From Nonomuraea cypriaca (GTDB lineage: Bacteria; Actinomycetota; Actinomycetes; Streptosporangiales; Streptosporangiaceae), in contig NZ_JADOGI010000071.1 in NCBI RefSeq assembly GCF_015645445.1, positions 1 through 44,886 of the forward strand: a stretch of 44,886 nucleotides of DNA, written 5' to 3'. Each line of letters begins with the position of its first letter. Position 1 is the first letter of the stretch. This document shows positions 26,943 to 35,852 of this stretch, piece by piece. A model generated the notes under the pieces. The model did no database searches, had not been told where the DNA came from, and saw only the letters and a list, made by a program, of their open reading frames with translations. The position numbers were made by a program, and so were the translations under genes.

Positions 26943-27751
26943 TCCGGCGCGCCGTGCTGATCGTGCTCGGGCTGGTCTGGCTCGGGCCCACGTACCTGCT
27001 GCTCGTCAACGCCTCACGGCCGTCGGACGCCTACGATCCGGCCAGCGCGTGGGTGCCATCAGGCGACTTCGCGCTCTTCGAGAACTTCGCGCGCGCCCTC
27101 GACGGCGCCGACCTGGGCGGAAGCCTGGCCAGCACCGCGCTCTACAGCGTCGTCTCGCCCCTGCTCGGCGTGCTCATCGGGGCGCTGGCCGGATACACCA
27201 TCGTGGTGCTCAGGCTGCGTCACGGGTTCTGGTGGTTCCTGCTGATCTTCGGCGGCACGATCTTCCCTTCGCAGATGCTGCTCGTGCCGCTGTTCGTCGG
27301 CTACAGCGACGCCGGCCTGTACGACAGCCGCCTCGGCATGCTGCTCATCTACACCGCGATCAACGTGCCGCTGGGCGCGTTCGTGCTGCGGAACTACTAC
27401 TCAGGAGTGGCGTTCTCGATCTTCGAGGCCGCCCGCATGGACGGCGCCTCCACGTGGCGCATCTTCTGGGGCGTCTACCTGCCGATGTCGCTCAGCGCGC
27501 TGGCGGCCGTGTTCATCCTGGAGTTCACCTTCATCTGGAACGACCTCGTCTTCGGCCTGACCCTGACCCAGACCGCGGACGTGCGTCCGGTGATGACCGC
27601 CATCGCCGGCCTCATGACCGACGTCTACGCCGGCACACCGGTGCCCGTCGGCCTGGCGGCGGGGCTCGTCGTCTCGCTGCCGACCGTCGTCCTGTTCCTC
27701 GCCACCCAGCGCCTCTTCGCCCGAGGCCTGTCCCTAGGGAGTGTTCATTGA
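26939..27751 (+). CDS. sugar ABC transporter permease (MalG/UgpE type)
   Basis: A 270-residue permease. The ATG overlaps the previous TGA (ATGA), fixing the start at MIRRAVLIVLGLVWLGPTYL. Features are the short MalG-type periplasmic loop (SDAYDPASAWVPSGDFALFENFARAL), GTIFPSQMLLVPLF, and the EAA loop SIFEAARMDGASTWRIFWGVYLPMSLSALA. It forms the channel heterodimer with the preceding gene product. Its TGA overlaps the TTG start of the mannosidase-like gene. Confidence 0.94.
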   Translation: MIRRAVLIVLGLVWLGPTYLLLVNASRPSDAYDPASAWVPSGDFALFENFARALDGADLGGSLASTALYSVVSPLLGVLIGALAGYTIVVLRLRHGFWWFLLIFGGTIFPSQMLLVPLFVGYSDAGLYDSRLGMLLIYTAINVPLGAFVLRNYYSGVAFSIFEAARMDGASTWRIFWGVYLPMSLSALAAVFILEFTFIWNDLVFGLTLTQTADVRPVMTAIAGLMTDVYAGTPVPVGLAAGLVVSLPTVVLFLATQRLFARGLSLGSVH

Positions 27752-30700
27752 CCAGCCGGTTGCTGCAGCGCAGCCTCGGTAGCCCCGACTACGACGGGAT
27801 CAGGCAGGCGCTGCGCGACGACACCTCGACGCCCGTGCTCAGTGTCCGCGGGCTGGAGGTGCGGGTCTCGGTGCTGCCGCTGTTCACCCACGACGGCCGC
27901 CAGGCGATCAGAGTGTCCAGCACCGAGCCGCTCACGCACTCCCTGGTGGGTGTGGACAGCGCGGCCGGCCGTGACGTGACCCTGCTCGTACCCGAGGTGA
28001 CCGCGCCGCGCGTGCTCACGCTGGAGTGCCGGGACGAGGCGGGGCCGGGTGACGGCGTGGTCGGCAGCGCGCAGATCACCGTCACTCCGCAGCGCAAGTG
28101 GAGTGTGTTCGTTGTGCACCACTCGCACCTCGACATCGGGTACACCGACCCGCAGGGCACGGTGCTGCGCCACCACCTCGACTACCTGGACGCGGCGGTG
28201 CGGCTGGCCGAGGAGACCGCGTCCTGGCCGGACGACGCGAAGTTCCGGTGGACGGTCGAGTCGTCGATGCCCGCGCTGAGGTGGCTCGACGCGCGGCCGG
28301 CCGAGATGGTGGAGGCGTTCGCGCGCAGGGCCCGCGAGGGCGTGATCGAGGTGACCGCGCTGCCGTTCCAGCTGCACACCGAGGCGTGCTCGACGGAGGA
28401 GCTGCACCGGCAGCTCCGCTTCACCTCCCAGCTCCACGACAGGTACGGCTTCACCACCAGGTCCGCCATGCACACCGACGTGCCCGGCGCGGTCGTCGGC
28501 CTGATCGACGCGCTCAGCGCGGCCGGCGTGCGTTACCTGGCCGCCGCACACAACTGGGCCGGGCGGTCCGTGCCCTACCTGCACGGCGGCGACAAGCTGA
28601 CCAGGCCGTTCCGCTGGCGGGCGCCGAGCGGCAACGAGATCGTCGTGTGGTTCACCGACACGCCGCACGGCATGGCGTACATGGAGGGCAACACGGTCGG
28701 GCTGACCGACTCGTACGAGCTGGCCGACGACCTGCTGCCGCGTTACCTGTCGGCGCTGGCCACCCGGGGTTACCCGTACGGGCCTGGGACGTTCGGATGG
28801 CAGGGGCCTGACGCGCCGCGGGAGCCGTACGAGCTGGACGCGCTGCATCTGCGGGTGCAGGGGGCGCACGCCGACAACGCGGGGCCGTCGATCGTGCCGG
28901 CGTCGATCGCGCGGAAGTGGAACGAGCAGTGGGCCTACCCGCGCCTGCGCTCGGCGGTGAACAGCGACTTCTTCGACCACGTCGTGGAGCGCTACCACGA
29001 CCGGCTGGCCGTGCACGAGGGCGACTGGACCGACTGGTGGGCCGACGGGCTCGGGTCGGGCGCGCGCCCGCTCGGCTACGTACGCCGGGCGCAGTCGGCG
29101 CTGCGGGTCGCCGAGACGCTGCACACGCTGGCCGGCGTGGACGCCACCGAGGAGATCGACGCGGCCTACGACAAGGTGGCGCTGTTCAACGAGCACACCT
29201 GGGGCGCGGCCAACCCGTGGGAGGACGCCGAGGAGGCCGGCGACTCCGGCGGCCTGCAGTGGACGCGCAAGTCGTCCGGCGCCTACGACGCGCAGGACGA
29301 CGCGGCCGACCTGCTCCACGCCGCCACACGCAGGTACGCCGCCGCCCTGTCGGACTCGGACCCCGCGGAGGCGGAGGGCCGTGGTCTGGCGGCGTTCGCC
29401 GTGTTCAATCCGGGTACGCGGGCGCGGACGGACGTGGTGCGCGCGTTCCTGCCGCGCGACGTGGTGGCCGTGGACGTGCCGGTCGCGCTCGTCGACGCGC
29501 GGACCGGGGAGACGCTCCCGCACCACGAGGAGCTCGTGGACCCGGTGGACTGGCCGACCAGGCCGATCGGACGCCACCTGCACGCGGTGGTGCCCGACGT
29601 CCCCGGACACGGGTACGCGCGCCTCGACGTCGTACCCTGCGAGGTCCAGGCCCCCGAGCCGGTCGAGCTCGGCCTGCGCTCGTCTCCTGGAGCCGGGGTG
29701 ATCGAGAACGAGTTCTACCGGGTGTCCTACGACGTGCGCGAGGGCTACATCGGCTCGGTCTTCGACAAGCGGGCCGGCCGCGAGCTGGTCGACGCCGACG
29801 CCGCCGCGGGCTTCGGCCAGTACGTCTACGACCAGTACGCCACCGCCCCGCACTTCAACCATTTGTCGGGACACGTCGGGGCGCACGATCGGACGCTCCT
29901 CGGCGACCGGGACATCGGCAGGAACGCCACCATCGTCGCGGCCCAGCGCACCGCCGTCGGCGAGAAGCTGGTCGTGGAGCTGCGCGGCAAGGGCGTCGAC
30001 TGGCTGCGCACCACGATCGAGCTGCACAACGGCGTGCCCAGGCTGGACCTGACCTACCAGCTCGCCAAGCAGGGCACCCCGGCCAAGGAGGCGGTCTTCC
30101 TGGCCTTCCCGTTCGCCGCGGGACCGGCCACGGCCTGGGAGCTGACCGGCGGCGTCGGCGGCCCCGACGTGCCGAGGGTGCCGGGCTCCGCCGAGTACAT
30201 GCTGCCGATCAGGCACTGGATCGCGTTCGAGGATCCCGAGCTGACCATCGCCTGGGCCACCCTGGAAGCGCCGCTGGTGCAGCTCGGCACCATCCACATG
30301 CCATACGCGCCGTTCCCGCCCACCCTGGACCAGGAGGACGGCACGGTCTACTCGTGGGCGCTCAACAACATCTGGGACACCAACTTCCCTTCACAGCAAC
30401 AGGGCGAGACCACGTTCCGCTACTCGGTCATGTCCGCTCGGGCAGGGGGCAGACGGCTGGGGGCGGCGGTGGCCTCCGGGCTGACGGAGCCGTTCGTCGG
30501 CGCGCTGATCACCGGCAGCCCCGGCGCCACGGAGACGTACGTGTCCGTCGACCACCCCGACGTGCTGCTGACCTCGATCGGCCGGTCGGGGGACGAGCGG
30601 GTGGTGCGGCTGCAGTCGCTGGCCGCCGAGCCGGTCGAGGTGACGGTCACCATGCCGGGGCTGCGCGCCGCCCGAGAGCTGGACGTGGTGGACGAATCGG

Positions 30701-30765
30701 TCAAGGTACGGGTGCCCGCCTGCGGGGTGGCCACCGTTTGGGGGACGTGTTTTGAAGATCGTTGA
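27748..30765 (+). CDS. GH38 alpha-mannosidase-like glycoside hydrolase
   Basis: A 1005-residue enzyme of the GH38 type. The start is a TTG overlapping the permease stop (TTGA), with GGGAG upstream. The zinc site is HSHLDIGYTD (H127, D129). The segment TRSAMHTDVPGAVVGLIDALSAAGVRYLA near residue 245 holds the likely nucleophile Asp; it differs from the R-D-x-F-G-H form of classical enzymes, so specificity may be unusual. NEHTWGAANPW supplies the conserved late His. The middle and C-terminal beta domains (VIENEFYRVSYDVREGYIGSVFDK) are GH38-like. No signal peptide is seen, so it acts on imported oligosaccharide. The retaining zinc-dependent mechanism is family knowledge. Confidence 0.85.
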   Translation: MTSRLLQRSLGSPDYDGIRQALRDDTSTPVLSVRGLEVRVSVLPLFTHDGRQAIRVSSTEPLTHSLVGVDSAAGRDVTLLVPEVTAPRVLTLECRDEAGPGDGVVGSAQITVTPQRKWSVFVVHHSHLDIGYTDPQGTVLRHHLDYLDAAVRLAEETASWPDDAKFRWTVESSMPALRWLDARPAEMVEAFARRAREGVIEVTALPFQLHTEACSTEELHRQLRFTSQLHDRYGFTTRSAMHTDVPGAVVGLIDALSAAGVRYLAAAHNWAGRSVPYLHGGDKLTRPFRWRAPSGNEIVVWFTDTPHGMAYMEGNTVGLTDSYELADDLLPRYLSALATRGYPYGPGTFGWQGPDAPREPYELDALHLRVQGAHADNAGPSIVPASIARKWNEQWAYPRLRSAVNSDFFDHVVERYHDRLAVHEGDWTDWWADGLGSGARPLGYVRRAQSALRVAETLHTLAGVDATEEIDAAYDKVALFNEHTWGAANPWEDAEEAGDSGGLQWTRKSSGAYDAQDDAADLLHAATRRYAAALSDSDPAEAEGRGLAAFAVFNPGTRARTDVVRAFLPRDVVAVDVPVALVDARTGETLPHHEELVDPVDWPTRPIGRHLHAVVPDVPGHGYARLDVVPCEVQAPEPVELGLRSSPGAGVIENEFYRVSYDVREGYIGSVFDKRAGRELVDADAAAGFGQYVYDQYATAPHFNHLSGHVGAHDRTLLGDRDIGRNATIVAAQRTAVGEKLVVELRGKGVDWLRTTIELHNGVPRLDLTYQLAKQGTPAKEAVFLAFPFAAGPATAWELTGGVGGPDVPRVPGSAEYMLPIRHWIAFEDPELTIAWATLEAPLVQLGTIHMPYAPFPPTLDQEDGTVYSWALNNIWDTNFPSQQQGETTFRYSVMSARAGGRRLGAAVASGLTEPFVGALITGSPGATETYVSVDHPDVLLTSIGRSGDERVVRLQSLAAEPVEVTVTMPGLRAARELDVVDESVKVRVPACGVATVWGTCFEDR

Positions 30766-31984
30766 CATCCGGGCCACGACGGTCGCGGTCCCGCTCGAAG
30801 CGCCGCTGCGGCACAGCAACGGCGCGCACTGGGGCAGGTTCGTCCGCACGATCGTCGAGGTCGAGGCCGACAACGGGCTGGTCGGCCTGGGGGAGATGGG
30901 GGGCGGGGGCGAGAGCGCGGAGTCGGCTTTCCGCGCGCTGGTGCCGTACCTGAAGGGGCATGATCCGTTCCAGCTCGAAGCGCTGCGGTTCAAGATCGCG
31001 AACCCGACGGCCTCGCTCTACAACAACAGGACGCAGCTGCTCGCGGCCATCGAGTTCGCCTGCGTGGACCTCGTCGGGCAGCACCTCGGGGTGTCCGCCT
31101 CCGACCTGCTGGGCGGGCGGATCCGCGACGAAGTGCCGTTCGCCTCCTACCTGTTCTTCCGCTACGCGGCCGACGGCTACGCCGAGATCCGCACGCCCGA
31201 GCAGCTCGTCGAGCACACCGCGGCGCTCAAGGCGGCCCACGGGTTCACCGTCCACAAGCTCAAGGGCGGGGTGTTCCCGCCCGACTACGAGCTGGAGTGC
31301 TACCGGGCACTGGCCGCCGCGTTCCCCGGCGACCGGCTCAGGTACGACCCGAACGCCGTACTCTCGCTGGCCGAGGGCCTGCGCTTCGGCCGGGCCATCG
31401 AGGGGCTGAACAACGACTACCTGGAGGACCCCGTCTGGGGGCTCGAAGGGCTCAGGGCGGTGCGCGAGCAGGTCAGGGTGCCGCTGGCGACGAACACCGT
31501 GGTCGTCAACTTCGAGCAGCTCGCCTCGAACGTCCTGCGCAGGGCAGCCGACGTGGTGCTGCTGGACACGACGTTCTGGGGCGGCATCAGGTCGTGCGTG
31601 AAGGCGGCGGGGGTGTGCGAGACGTTCCAGCTCGGGGTGGCCGTGCACTCGTCGGGGGAGCTGGGGATCCAGCTCGCGACGATGCTGCACCTCGGCGCGG
31701 TGCTGCCGAACCTCACCTACGCCGCCGACGCCCACTACCACCAGCTCAGGGACGACGTGATCGAGGGCGGCAAGCTGGCGTACTTGGAGGGCGCCATCGC
31801 GGTGCCCTCGGGTCCGGGCCTGGGCGTTCGCCTGGACCCGGAGCGGGTCGCGCACTACGCCGAGCTTTATCGCGAAATAGGCGGATATCCGTACGATCGC
31901 GACCCCGGCCGGCCCGGCTGGTACGCGCAGGTTCCGAACGAACGCTTCGCCGACCCCACCAATTCCGTTGACATCACGCCATAA
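30752..31984 (+). CDS. enolase-superfamily sugar-acid dehydratase (mandelate racemase/glucarate dehydratase-like)
   Basis: A 410-residue enzyme starting at a TTG with GGGGGA upstream, overlapping the mannosidase gene by 14 bases. The N-terminal capping domain (MKIVDIRATTVAVPLEAPLR) precedes a (beta/alpha)7-beta barrel. The general base region HKLKGG near residue 168 is KxK-like; metal ligands are RYDPNA (Asp), YLEDPVWG (Glu) and LLDTTFWGG (Asp); the second base is probably the His of VHSSGELGI. The combination with ATNTVVVNF resembles glucarate dehydratases. It should dehydrate an aldonic or aldaric acid to a 2-keto-3-deoxy product. The exact sugar acid is unknown. Confidence 0.85.
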   Translation: MKIVDIRATTVAVPLEAPLRHSNGAHWGRFVRTIVEVEADNGLVGLGEMGGGGESAESAFRALVPYLKGHDPFQLEALRFKIANPTASLYNNRTQLLAAIEFACVDLVGQHLGVSASDLLGGRIRDEVPFASYLFFRYAADGYAEIRTPEQLVEHTAALKAAHGFTVHKLKGGVFPPDYELECYRALAAAFPGDRLRYDPNAVLSLAEGLRFGRAIEGLNNDYLEDPVWGLEGLRAVREQVRVPLATNTVVVNFEQLASNVLRRAADVVLLDTTFWGGIRSCVKAAGVCETFQLGVAVHSSGELGIQLATMLHLGAVLPNLTYAADAHYHQLRDDVIEGGKLAYLEGAIAVPSGPGLGVRLDPERVAHYAELYREIGGYPYDRDPGRPGWYAQVPNERFADPTNSVDITP

Positions 31985-31993
31985 TTGGGCGAT

Positions 31994-33430
31994 ATGTCTG
32001 AAGAGTCGAAGCCTGCTGCCCCTGCCGACAACCTCATCACGACCGCCCACTCCCTGCCGTCAGGGAAGAGCTACTCCGCCACCACGGGCACCATGGTGCT
32101 GCGCGAGGAGGTGTTCACCGACGGGAAGTTCGAGGGCCTGCGCCCGAAGGCCGAGATGTTCGTCACCTCCTACACGCTCAACGGCACCGATCCGCTGAGC
32201 AGGCCGGTGACGTTCGCCTTCAACGGCGGTCCAGGATCGTCGAGCGTGTGGCTGCATCTGGGCGTGCTCGGGCCGCGCAGGGTCGTGATGGGGGACGCGG
32301 GCGCGCTGCTGCCTCCCCCGTACGGGCTGACCGACAACGAGGAGAGCCTGCTGGCGGTGAGCGACCTGGTCTTCATCGACCCGGTCTCCACCGGCTTCTC
32401 GCGGGCTGCCGAGGGGGAGAAGTCGGAGCCGTACCACGGGTTCACCGGCGACCTGGAGTCGGTCGGCGAGATGATCAGGCTGTGGACCACCAGGAACGGG
32501 CGGTGGATGTCGCCGAAGTTCCTCGCCGGCGAGTCGTACGGGACCGTGCGGGCCGCCGGACTGGCCGACCACCTGCAGTCGCGCTACGGCATGTTCCTCA
32601 ACGGCGTGATGCTGATCTCCTCGGTGCTGGACTTCGCGACGATCCGGTTCACCAAGGGGAACGACCTCGCCTACAGCCTCTATTTGCCGACTTACGCGGC
32701 TATCGCGCACTATCACGGGCTGCACGGCGACCGGCCGCTGCCCGACCTGCTGCGCGAGGCCGAGGAGTACGCCGAGCGCGAATACCCGTGGGTGCTGGCC
32801 CGCGGCAACCGGCTCACCGCCGAGGAGCGCTCGGCGGCGGTCACCAGGATCGCCAGGCTGACGGGACTGAGCGAGGACTACGTCGACCGGGTCGAGCTGC
32901 GGATCGAGCACCACCGGTTCTTCACCGAGGTGCTGCGCTCCCAGCGGCGGACCGTGGGGCGCCTCGACGGCCGCTTCACCGGCTGGGACCCCGACGCGGG
33001 CGCCGAGCGTTTCTCCGCCGACCCCAGCATGAACGCGATCACCGGCCCCTACAGCGCCGCGCTCAACCACTACCTGCGCACGGAACTCGGCTACGCCAAC
33101 GACCTGCCGTACGAGGTGCTCACCTCGCGCGTGCAGCCGTGGTCGTACAAGGAGTTCGAGGGCGCGCACGTCACCGTGGCCGACAGGCTGGGCGCCGCCA
33201 TGCGGACCAACCCCCACCTGCGCGTCCACGTGGCCTGCGGCTACCACGACGGCGCGACGCCGTACTACGCCGCCGAGCACGCCTTCGCCCACCTGCCGGT
33301 GCCCGAGGAGTTGGCCGCCAACATCGAGTTCAAGTACTACGAGGCCGGCCACATGATGTACGTCCACGAGCTCAGCAGGCTGCGTCAGTCAGCCGACCTG
33401 ACCGCCTTTGTGCTCGGCGAGCAGGGCTGA
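31994..33430 (+). CDS. S10 family serine carboxypeptidase
   Basis: A 478-residue peptidase. The ATG at 31994 was chosen over an in-frame TTG three codons earlier; no strong ribosome site is present for either. S10 hallmarks are the oxyanion motif FNGGPGSSSVWLHLGVLGPR, the nucleophile box GESYGTVRAAGLA, the Asp in VACGYHDGATPYYAAEHAF, and the His in YEAGHMMYVHE. There is no signal peptide, so a cytosolic role is likely, unlike the eukaryotic secreted enzymes. It follows the dehydratase by nine bases and may be transcribed with the sugar operon, although the chemistry is unrelated. The 3' end overlaps the convergent lipoprotein gene by 42 bases. Confidence 0.92.
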   Translation: MSEESKPAAPADNLITTAHSLPSGKSYSATTGTMVLREEVFTDGKFEGLRPKAEMFVTSYTLNGTDPLSRPVTFAFNGGPGSSSVWLHLGVLGPRRVVMGDAGALLPPPYGLTDNEESLLAVSDLVFIDPVSTGFSRAAEGEKSEPYHGFTGDLESVGEMIRLWTTRNGRWMSPKFLAGESYGTVRAAGLADHLQSRYGMFLNGVMLISSVLDFATIRFTKGNDLAYSLYLPTYAAIAHYHGLHGDRPLPDLLREAEEYAEREYPWVLARGNRLTAEERSAAVTRIARLTGLSEDYVDRVELRIEHHRFFTEVLRSQRRTVGRLDGRFTGWDPDAGAERFSADPSMNAITGPYSAALNHYLRTELGYANDLPYEVLTSRVQPWSYKEFEGAHVTVADRLGAAMRTNPHLRVHVACGYHDGATPYYAAEHAFAHLPVPEELAANIEFKYYEAGHMMYVHELSRLRQSADLTAFVLGEQG

Positions 33431-34303
33431 CGCACGGGCGAGGCGTTGCGTGAGGTTGTCGCGCAGCGCGGCGAAGCGGTCGGGGTTGTCCCTGATGATC
33501 GCCCGCTGCAGCTGCGCGTCGGCCTCGAACCAGGCGGCCACCAGGCCCGACGACCACTTGCACAGGGTGTCGGCGGTCGCGGTCTGCTTCTCGTCCTCGC
33601 TCACGGCCGGCTTGTCGAGGTTCCACCGGCTGTCCGCGATGGCCGACTCGGGAGCCGGGTAGGAGTGGCCCGCCTGGCTCATGCACGCCTGCCAGCGCTT
33701 GGTCGCCCCCGCCACCGAGGAGTATTTCGCGGCCTGTTCCAGGGTGAGCGAGTCCTGCAGGGTCAGCCAGGCCCAGTCCGCCCGGCGCGCGCCCTTGTCC
33801 AGGGTGAGCGTCGCGCGGTCCAGGCAGCCGCGGTCGGCGGCGGTGCCGTACAGGCGGTGGCGGGCCGGCTTGGGTAGCTTGCTCGCCCAGGCGTCGCTGG
33901 TGTCGGGAGCGGGCGGCTGGGCCAGGTGGTAGCCGTGGAGCCGGGCGGCCCCGGTGTCCACGACGCCGTAGCGGCGCGTGTTGCCCGGATCGATCGCGGC
34001 GACGGCGGCAGGGTCCTCGGCGGGTGGGGAGACGGTGAGGCCCTGCTTGCGCATGCATCGTACGACGAGGAGGTTGTGGGCGTTGCCCAGGACGGCCCGC
34101 TGCTCGGGAGTGGTCTTGTAGGCGTCGAACGGCAACACCAGCTGCGACACCGAGGTGATGCCCGGCGCCGGCCGCCTGGGCTCCTCGGCGGCGCAGGCCG
34201 TGGCGCTCAGCGTCAGCAGCAGCGTGCCGGCGAGAAGGCCGCGACAGCCGGTTTCCGGCGGCCAAGCCCGGAAACCGGCACTCCCGTTCTCGCTCAGCGG
34301 CAC
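33389..34303 (-). CDS. hypothetical lipoprotein (304 aa)
   Basis: I do not recognise the family. The GTG start overlaps the end of the I36-type gene by 10 bases. The N-terminus is a lipoprotein signal with an unusually long, Pro-containing leader (residues 1-36) ending in lipobox ATAC. The mature protein has four well-spaced Cys residues (VVRCMRKQG, DRGCLDRA, WQACMSQAG, TLCKWSS), suggesting two disulfides. The repeated pattern of a Cys-centred helix followed by Pro/Asp residues is common in secreted actinobacterial proteins of unknown function. The leader coding region contains a perfect 12-bp inverted repeat, which raises doubt about the exact N-terminus. Confidence 0.75.
   Translation of the reverse strand: MPLSENGSAGFRAWPPETGCRGLLAGTLLLTLSATACAAEEPRRPAPGITSVSQLVLPFDAYKTTPEQRAVLGNAHNLLVVRCMRKQGLTVSPPAEDPAAVAAIDPGNTRRYGVVDTGAARLHGYHLAQPPAPDTSDAWASKLPKPARHRLYGTAADRGCLDRATLTLDKGARRADWAWLTLQDSLTLEQAAKYSSVAGATKRWQACMSQAGHSYPAPESAIADSRWNLDKPAVSEDEKQTATADTLCKWSSGLVAAWFEADAQLQRAIIRDNPDRFAALRDNLTQRLARASALLAEHKGGQVG
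34247..34279 (-). terminator. strong perfect hairpin after the I36 gene
   Basis: GCCGGTTTCCGG and CCGGAAACCGGC form a perfect 12-bp inverted repeat with a nine-base loop, 15 bases after the TGA of the inhibitor gene in its transcription direction. No T-run follows, as is common for actinobacterial terminators. It lies inside the leader codons of the next gene, so it may also act as an attenuator of that lipoprotein. Confidence 0.65.
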
Positions 34304-34713
34304 CAGATGTCGATCGAGCTGGCGCGGTTGTTGCCGACGGCGTTGTTGGAGAGGAAGCCGTCGTTGGAGTTGTGCGTGAACGTGCTGTGCGCCCCCGTGT
34401 ATCCGGGGTGCTGCCAGAGGGTGGCGCTGCAGCCGATCCGGTTCCTGACGGAGCTCGTCTCGTTGTTCATGGTGCGCCAGGAGTTGCTGAAGTCCCAGTT
34501 CAGCCAGTTGTTGTCGGCGAAGTTGGAGTCGTCGTCGACGAAGTCCCGCCAGTGGTCGATCTGACCGCGGTTGTAGTCGAAGCCGGCGTACAGGCAGACA
34601 CGTCCGCCGTAGCAGGTCGAGCGGGGGCTGGCCACCGCGGCGGCGGCGGGGAGCGCCACGGTGAACAGGGTGGCCGCGGCGACGAAGCCGGCGGCCTTGT
34701 TGAATAGCCTCAC
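34294..34713 (-). CDS. secreted peptidase inhibitor family I36-like protein
   Basis: A 139-residue secreted protein. The signal peptide (KAAGFVAAATLFTVALPAAAAVAS) is cleaved near ASPRS. The mature part is a crystallin-like two-repeat fold: CYGGRVCLYAGFDYNRGQIDHW, SNSWRTMNNETSSVRNRIGC, and ATLWQHPGYTGAHSTFTHNSN with a terminal IDIWC. The 'C...VCLY...F.G' opening and four Cys match SMPI-type (I36) inhibitors of metalloproteases. Whether it inhibits a protease is unknown; many members are only annotated by fold. It is followed by the lipoprotein gene with overlap. Confidence 0.85.
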   Translation of the reverse strand: MRLFNKAAGFVAAATLFTVALPAAAAVASPRSTCYGGRVCLYAGFDYNRGQIDHWRDFVDDDSNFADNNWLNWDFSNSWRTMNNETSSVRNRIGCSATLWQHPGYTGAHSTFTHNSNDGFLSNNAVGNNRASSIDIWCR

Positions 34714-35017
34714 AGGTCTCTCCTCAGTCGGTGAGTCGGTTGCGACCTCATAACGTGGCGCGCCGTATCGAACACGAGCCGCTGGTGCTCGTGATCCCCG
34801 GCTGCGCGCCCCGATGAGGGTCGCGTGCCCGGCACGCCGACCCAGAGCTAATCAGTCACGTGACCTGTGAGATCGTCGCGTTGACGCAACTCTTGCCAGG
34901 TTTGGTGGGCCGCAGGAGGAACTTGTGGGCTGCGCTCGACCTTCGTTCCGGGCGCGCCTGTTCGGACAGCGCCTGCTCGGACAGCGCCTATTCGGGCGGC
35001 GCTCATCCGGGTAGCGC
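34714..35017. other. 304-base intergenic region with a repeat array at its right end
   Basis: The left half is the upstream region of the inhibitor gene. The right end is occupied by the 15-bp tandem array that runs over the stop codon of the SDR gene. I see no gene on either strand. Confidence 0.6.
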
Positions 35018-35029
35018 TTATTCGGGCAG
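34955..35029. repeat. five 15-bp tandem repeats across the SDR stop codon
   Basis: Units of the form CGCCTGTTCGGACAG start at 34955, 34970, 34985, 35000 and 35015, with divergence increasing rightwards. The SDR stop (TAA on the minus strand, 35018-35020) falls in the fifth unit. In another minus-strand frame the array encodes pentapeptides such as AVRTG and AVRAG. Confidence 0.85.
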
Positions 35030-35788
35030 CGCCGCCGGGTTCTGCGCCAGCAGTCCGCCGTCCACGCGATGCTCGGCCCCGGTGATGAACGACGATCGCG
35101 GCCCCGCCAGGAACGCCACCATCTCGGCCACCTCCTCCGGCCGTCCCACGCGGCCCAGCGGATGGGCGCGGCCCCACTGCACGACCTGCTCCTCCTGGGA
35201 CAGGTCGCCCCGCCAAAGGTCCGCCGCCCAGCGCAGCATGGGGGTGTCCACCGAGCCCGGGCACACCACGTTCACCCTGATGCCGTCGGCCGCGTGGTCG
35301 AGCGCCATGGCCCTGGTCAGGCCGTTGAGCGCGGCCTTGCTCGCGGTGTACGCGGCCACCTGTGCCTGCGAGGAGAACGCCTGCACCGACGACATGACGA
35401 CGATCGAGCCGCCGCCGCGGGCCCTGAGCCGGGGGATGGCAGCCTTGCACGTGAGATAGACACCCTTGAGGTTGATGTCGAGCACCTCGTCCCAGACGTC
35501 CTCGGGCGTGTCCTCCACCGTGCCGTAGCGCTGCACGCCCGCGCAGGTCACGACGATGTCGAGGCCGCCGTAGCGGGCCACCGCCAGGTCGACCAGGTCG
35601 CGCATGTCGCCAGGCCGGCGCACGTCGGCGATCCGCCCGGTGACGTGCTCGGTGTCCAGCACCGCGTCCTTGTCGACGCCGCAGAACACCACGGACGCCC
35701 CGCCGTCGGCGAGGCGGTCGACCACCGCCCGCCCGATGCCCATCGAACCGCCCGTGACCAACGCCACCTTGCCGTCCAGCTCGTTCAC
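35018..35788 (-). CDS. SDR family NAD(P)-dependent oxidoreductase
   Basis: A 256-residue classical short-chain dehydrogenase. It has the nucleotide site TGGSMGIGRAV, the CAGVQ variant of NNAG, catalytic Ser in VMSSVQAF and YTASK (Tyr, Lys), and PGSVDTPML. The start is a GTG with GGAGG upstream. It lies 64 bases after the DUF4432 gene in the same orientation and belongs to the opposing arm of the sugar cluster, so a sugar, aldonate or deoxy-sugar-acid substrate is likely. Cofactor choice is not certain: GVDKDA after beta-2 carries an Asp, which favours NAD. Confidence 0.92.
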   Translation of the reverse strand: MNELDGKVALVTGGSMGIGRAVVDRLADGGASVVFCGVDKDAVLDTEHVTGRIADVRRPGDMRDLVDLAVARYGGLDIVVTCAGVQRYGTVEDTPEDVWDEVLDINLKGVYLTCKAAIPRLRARGGGSIVVMSSVQAFSSQAQVAAYTASKAALNGLTRAMALDHAADGIRVNVVCPGSVDTPMLRWAADLWRGDLSQEEQVVQWGRAHPLGRVGRPEEVAEMVAFLAGPRSSFITGAEHRVDGGLLAQNPAALPE

Positions 35789-35852
35789 GCGCCCTCCTTC
35801 GTCGGTCGCGTGAACACGTTGCTGTGTCTGATTGTTCTCTCGCTACGCTCGT

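Noticed and set aside
27745..30297. Minus-strand open frame of 850 codons
   Set aside because: It mirrors the GH38 gene, has Arg/Gly/Val-rich low-information sequence and no domain.
31968..31996. TTGACA promoter for the S10 peptidase gene
   Set aside because: The only -10 at a proper distance would overlap the start codon itself; the TTGACA is in the dehydratase coding end.
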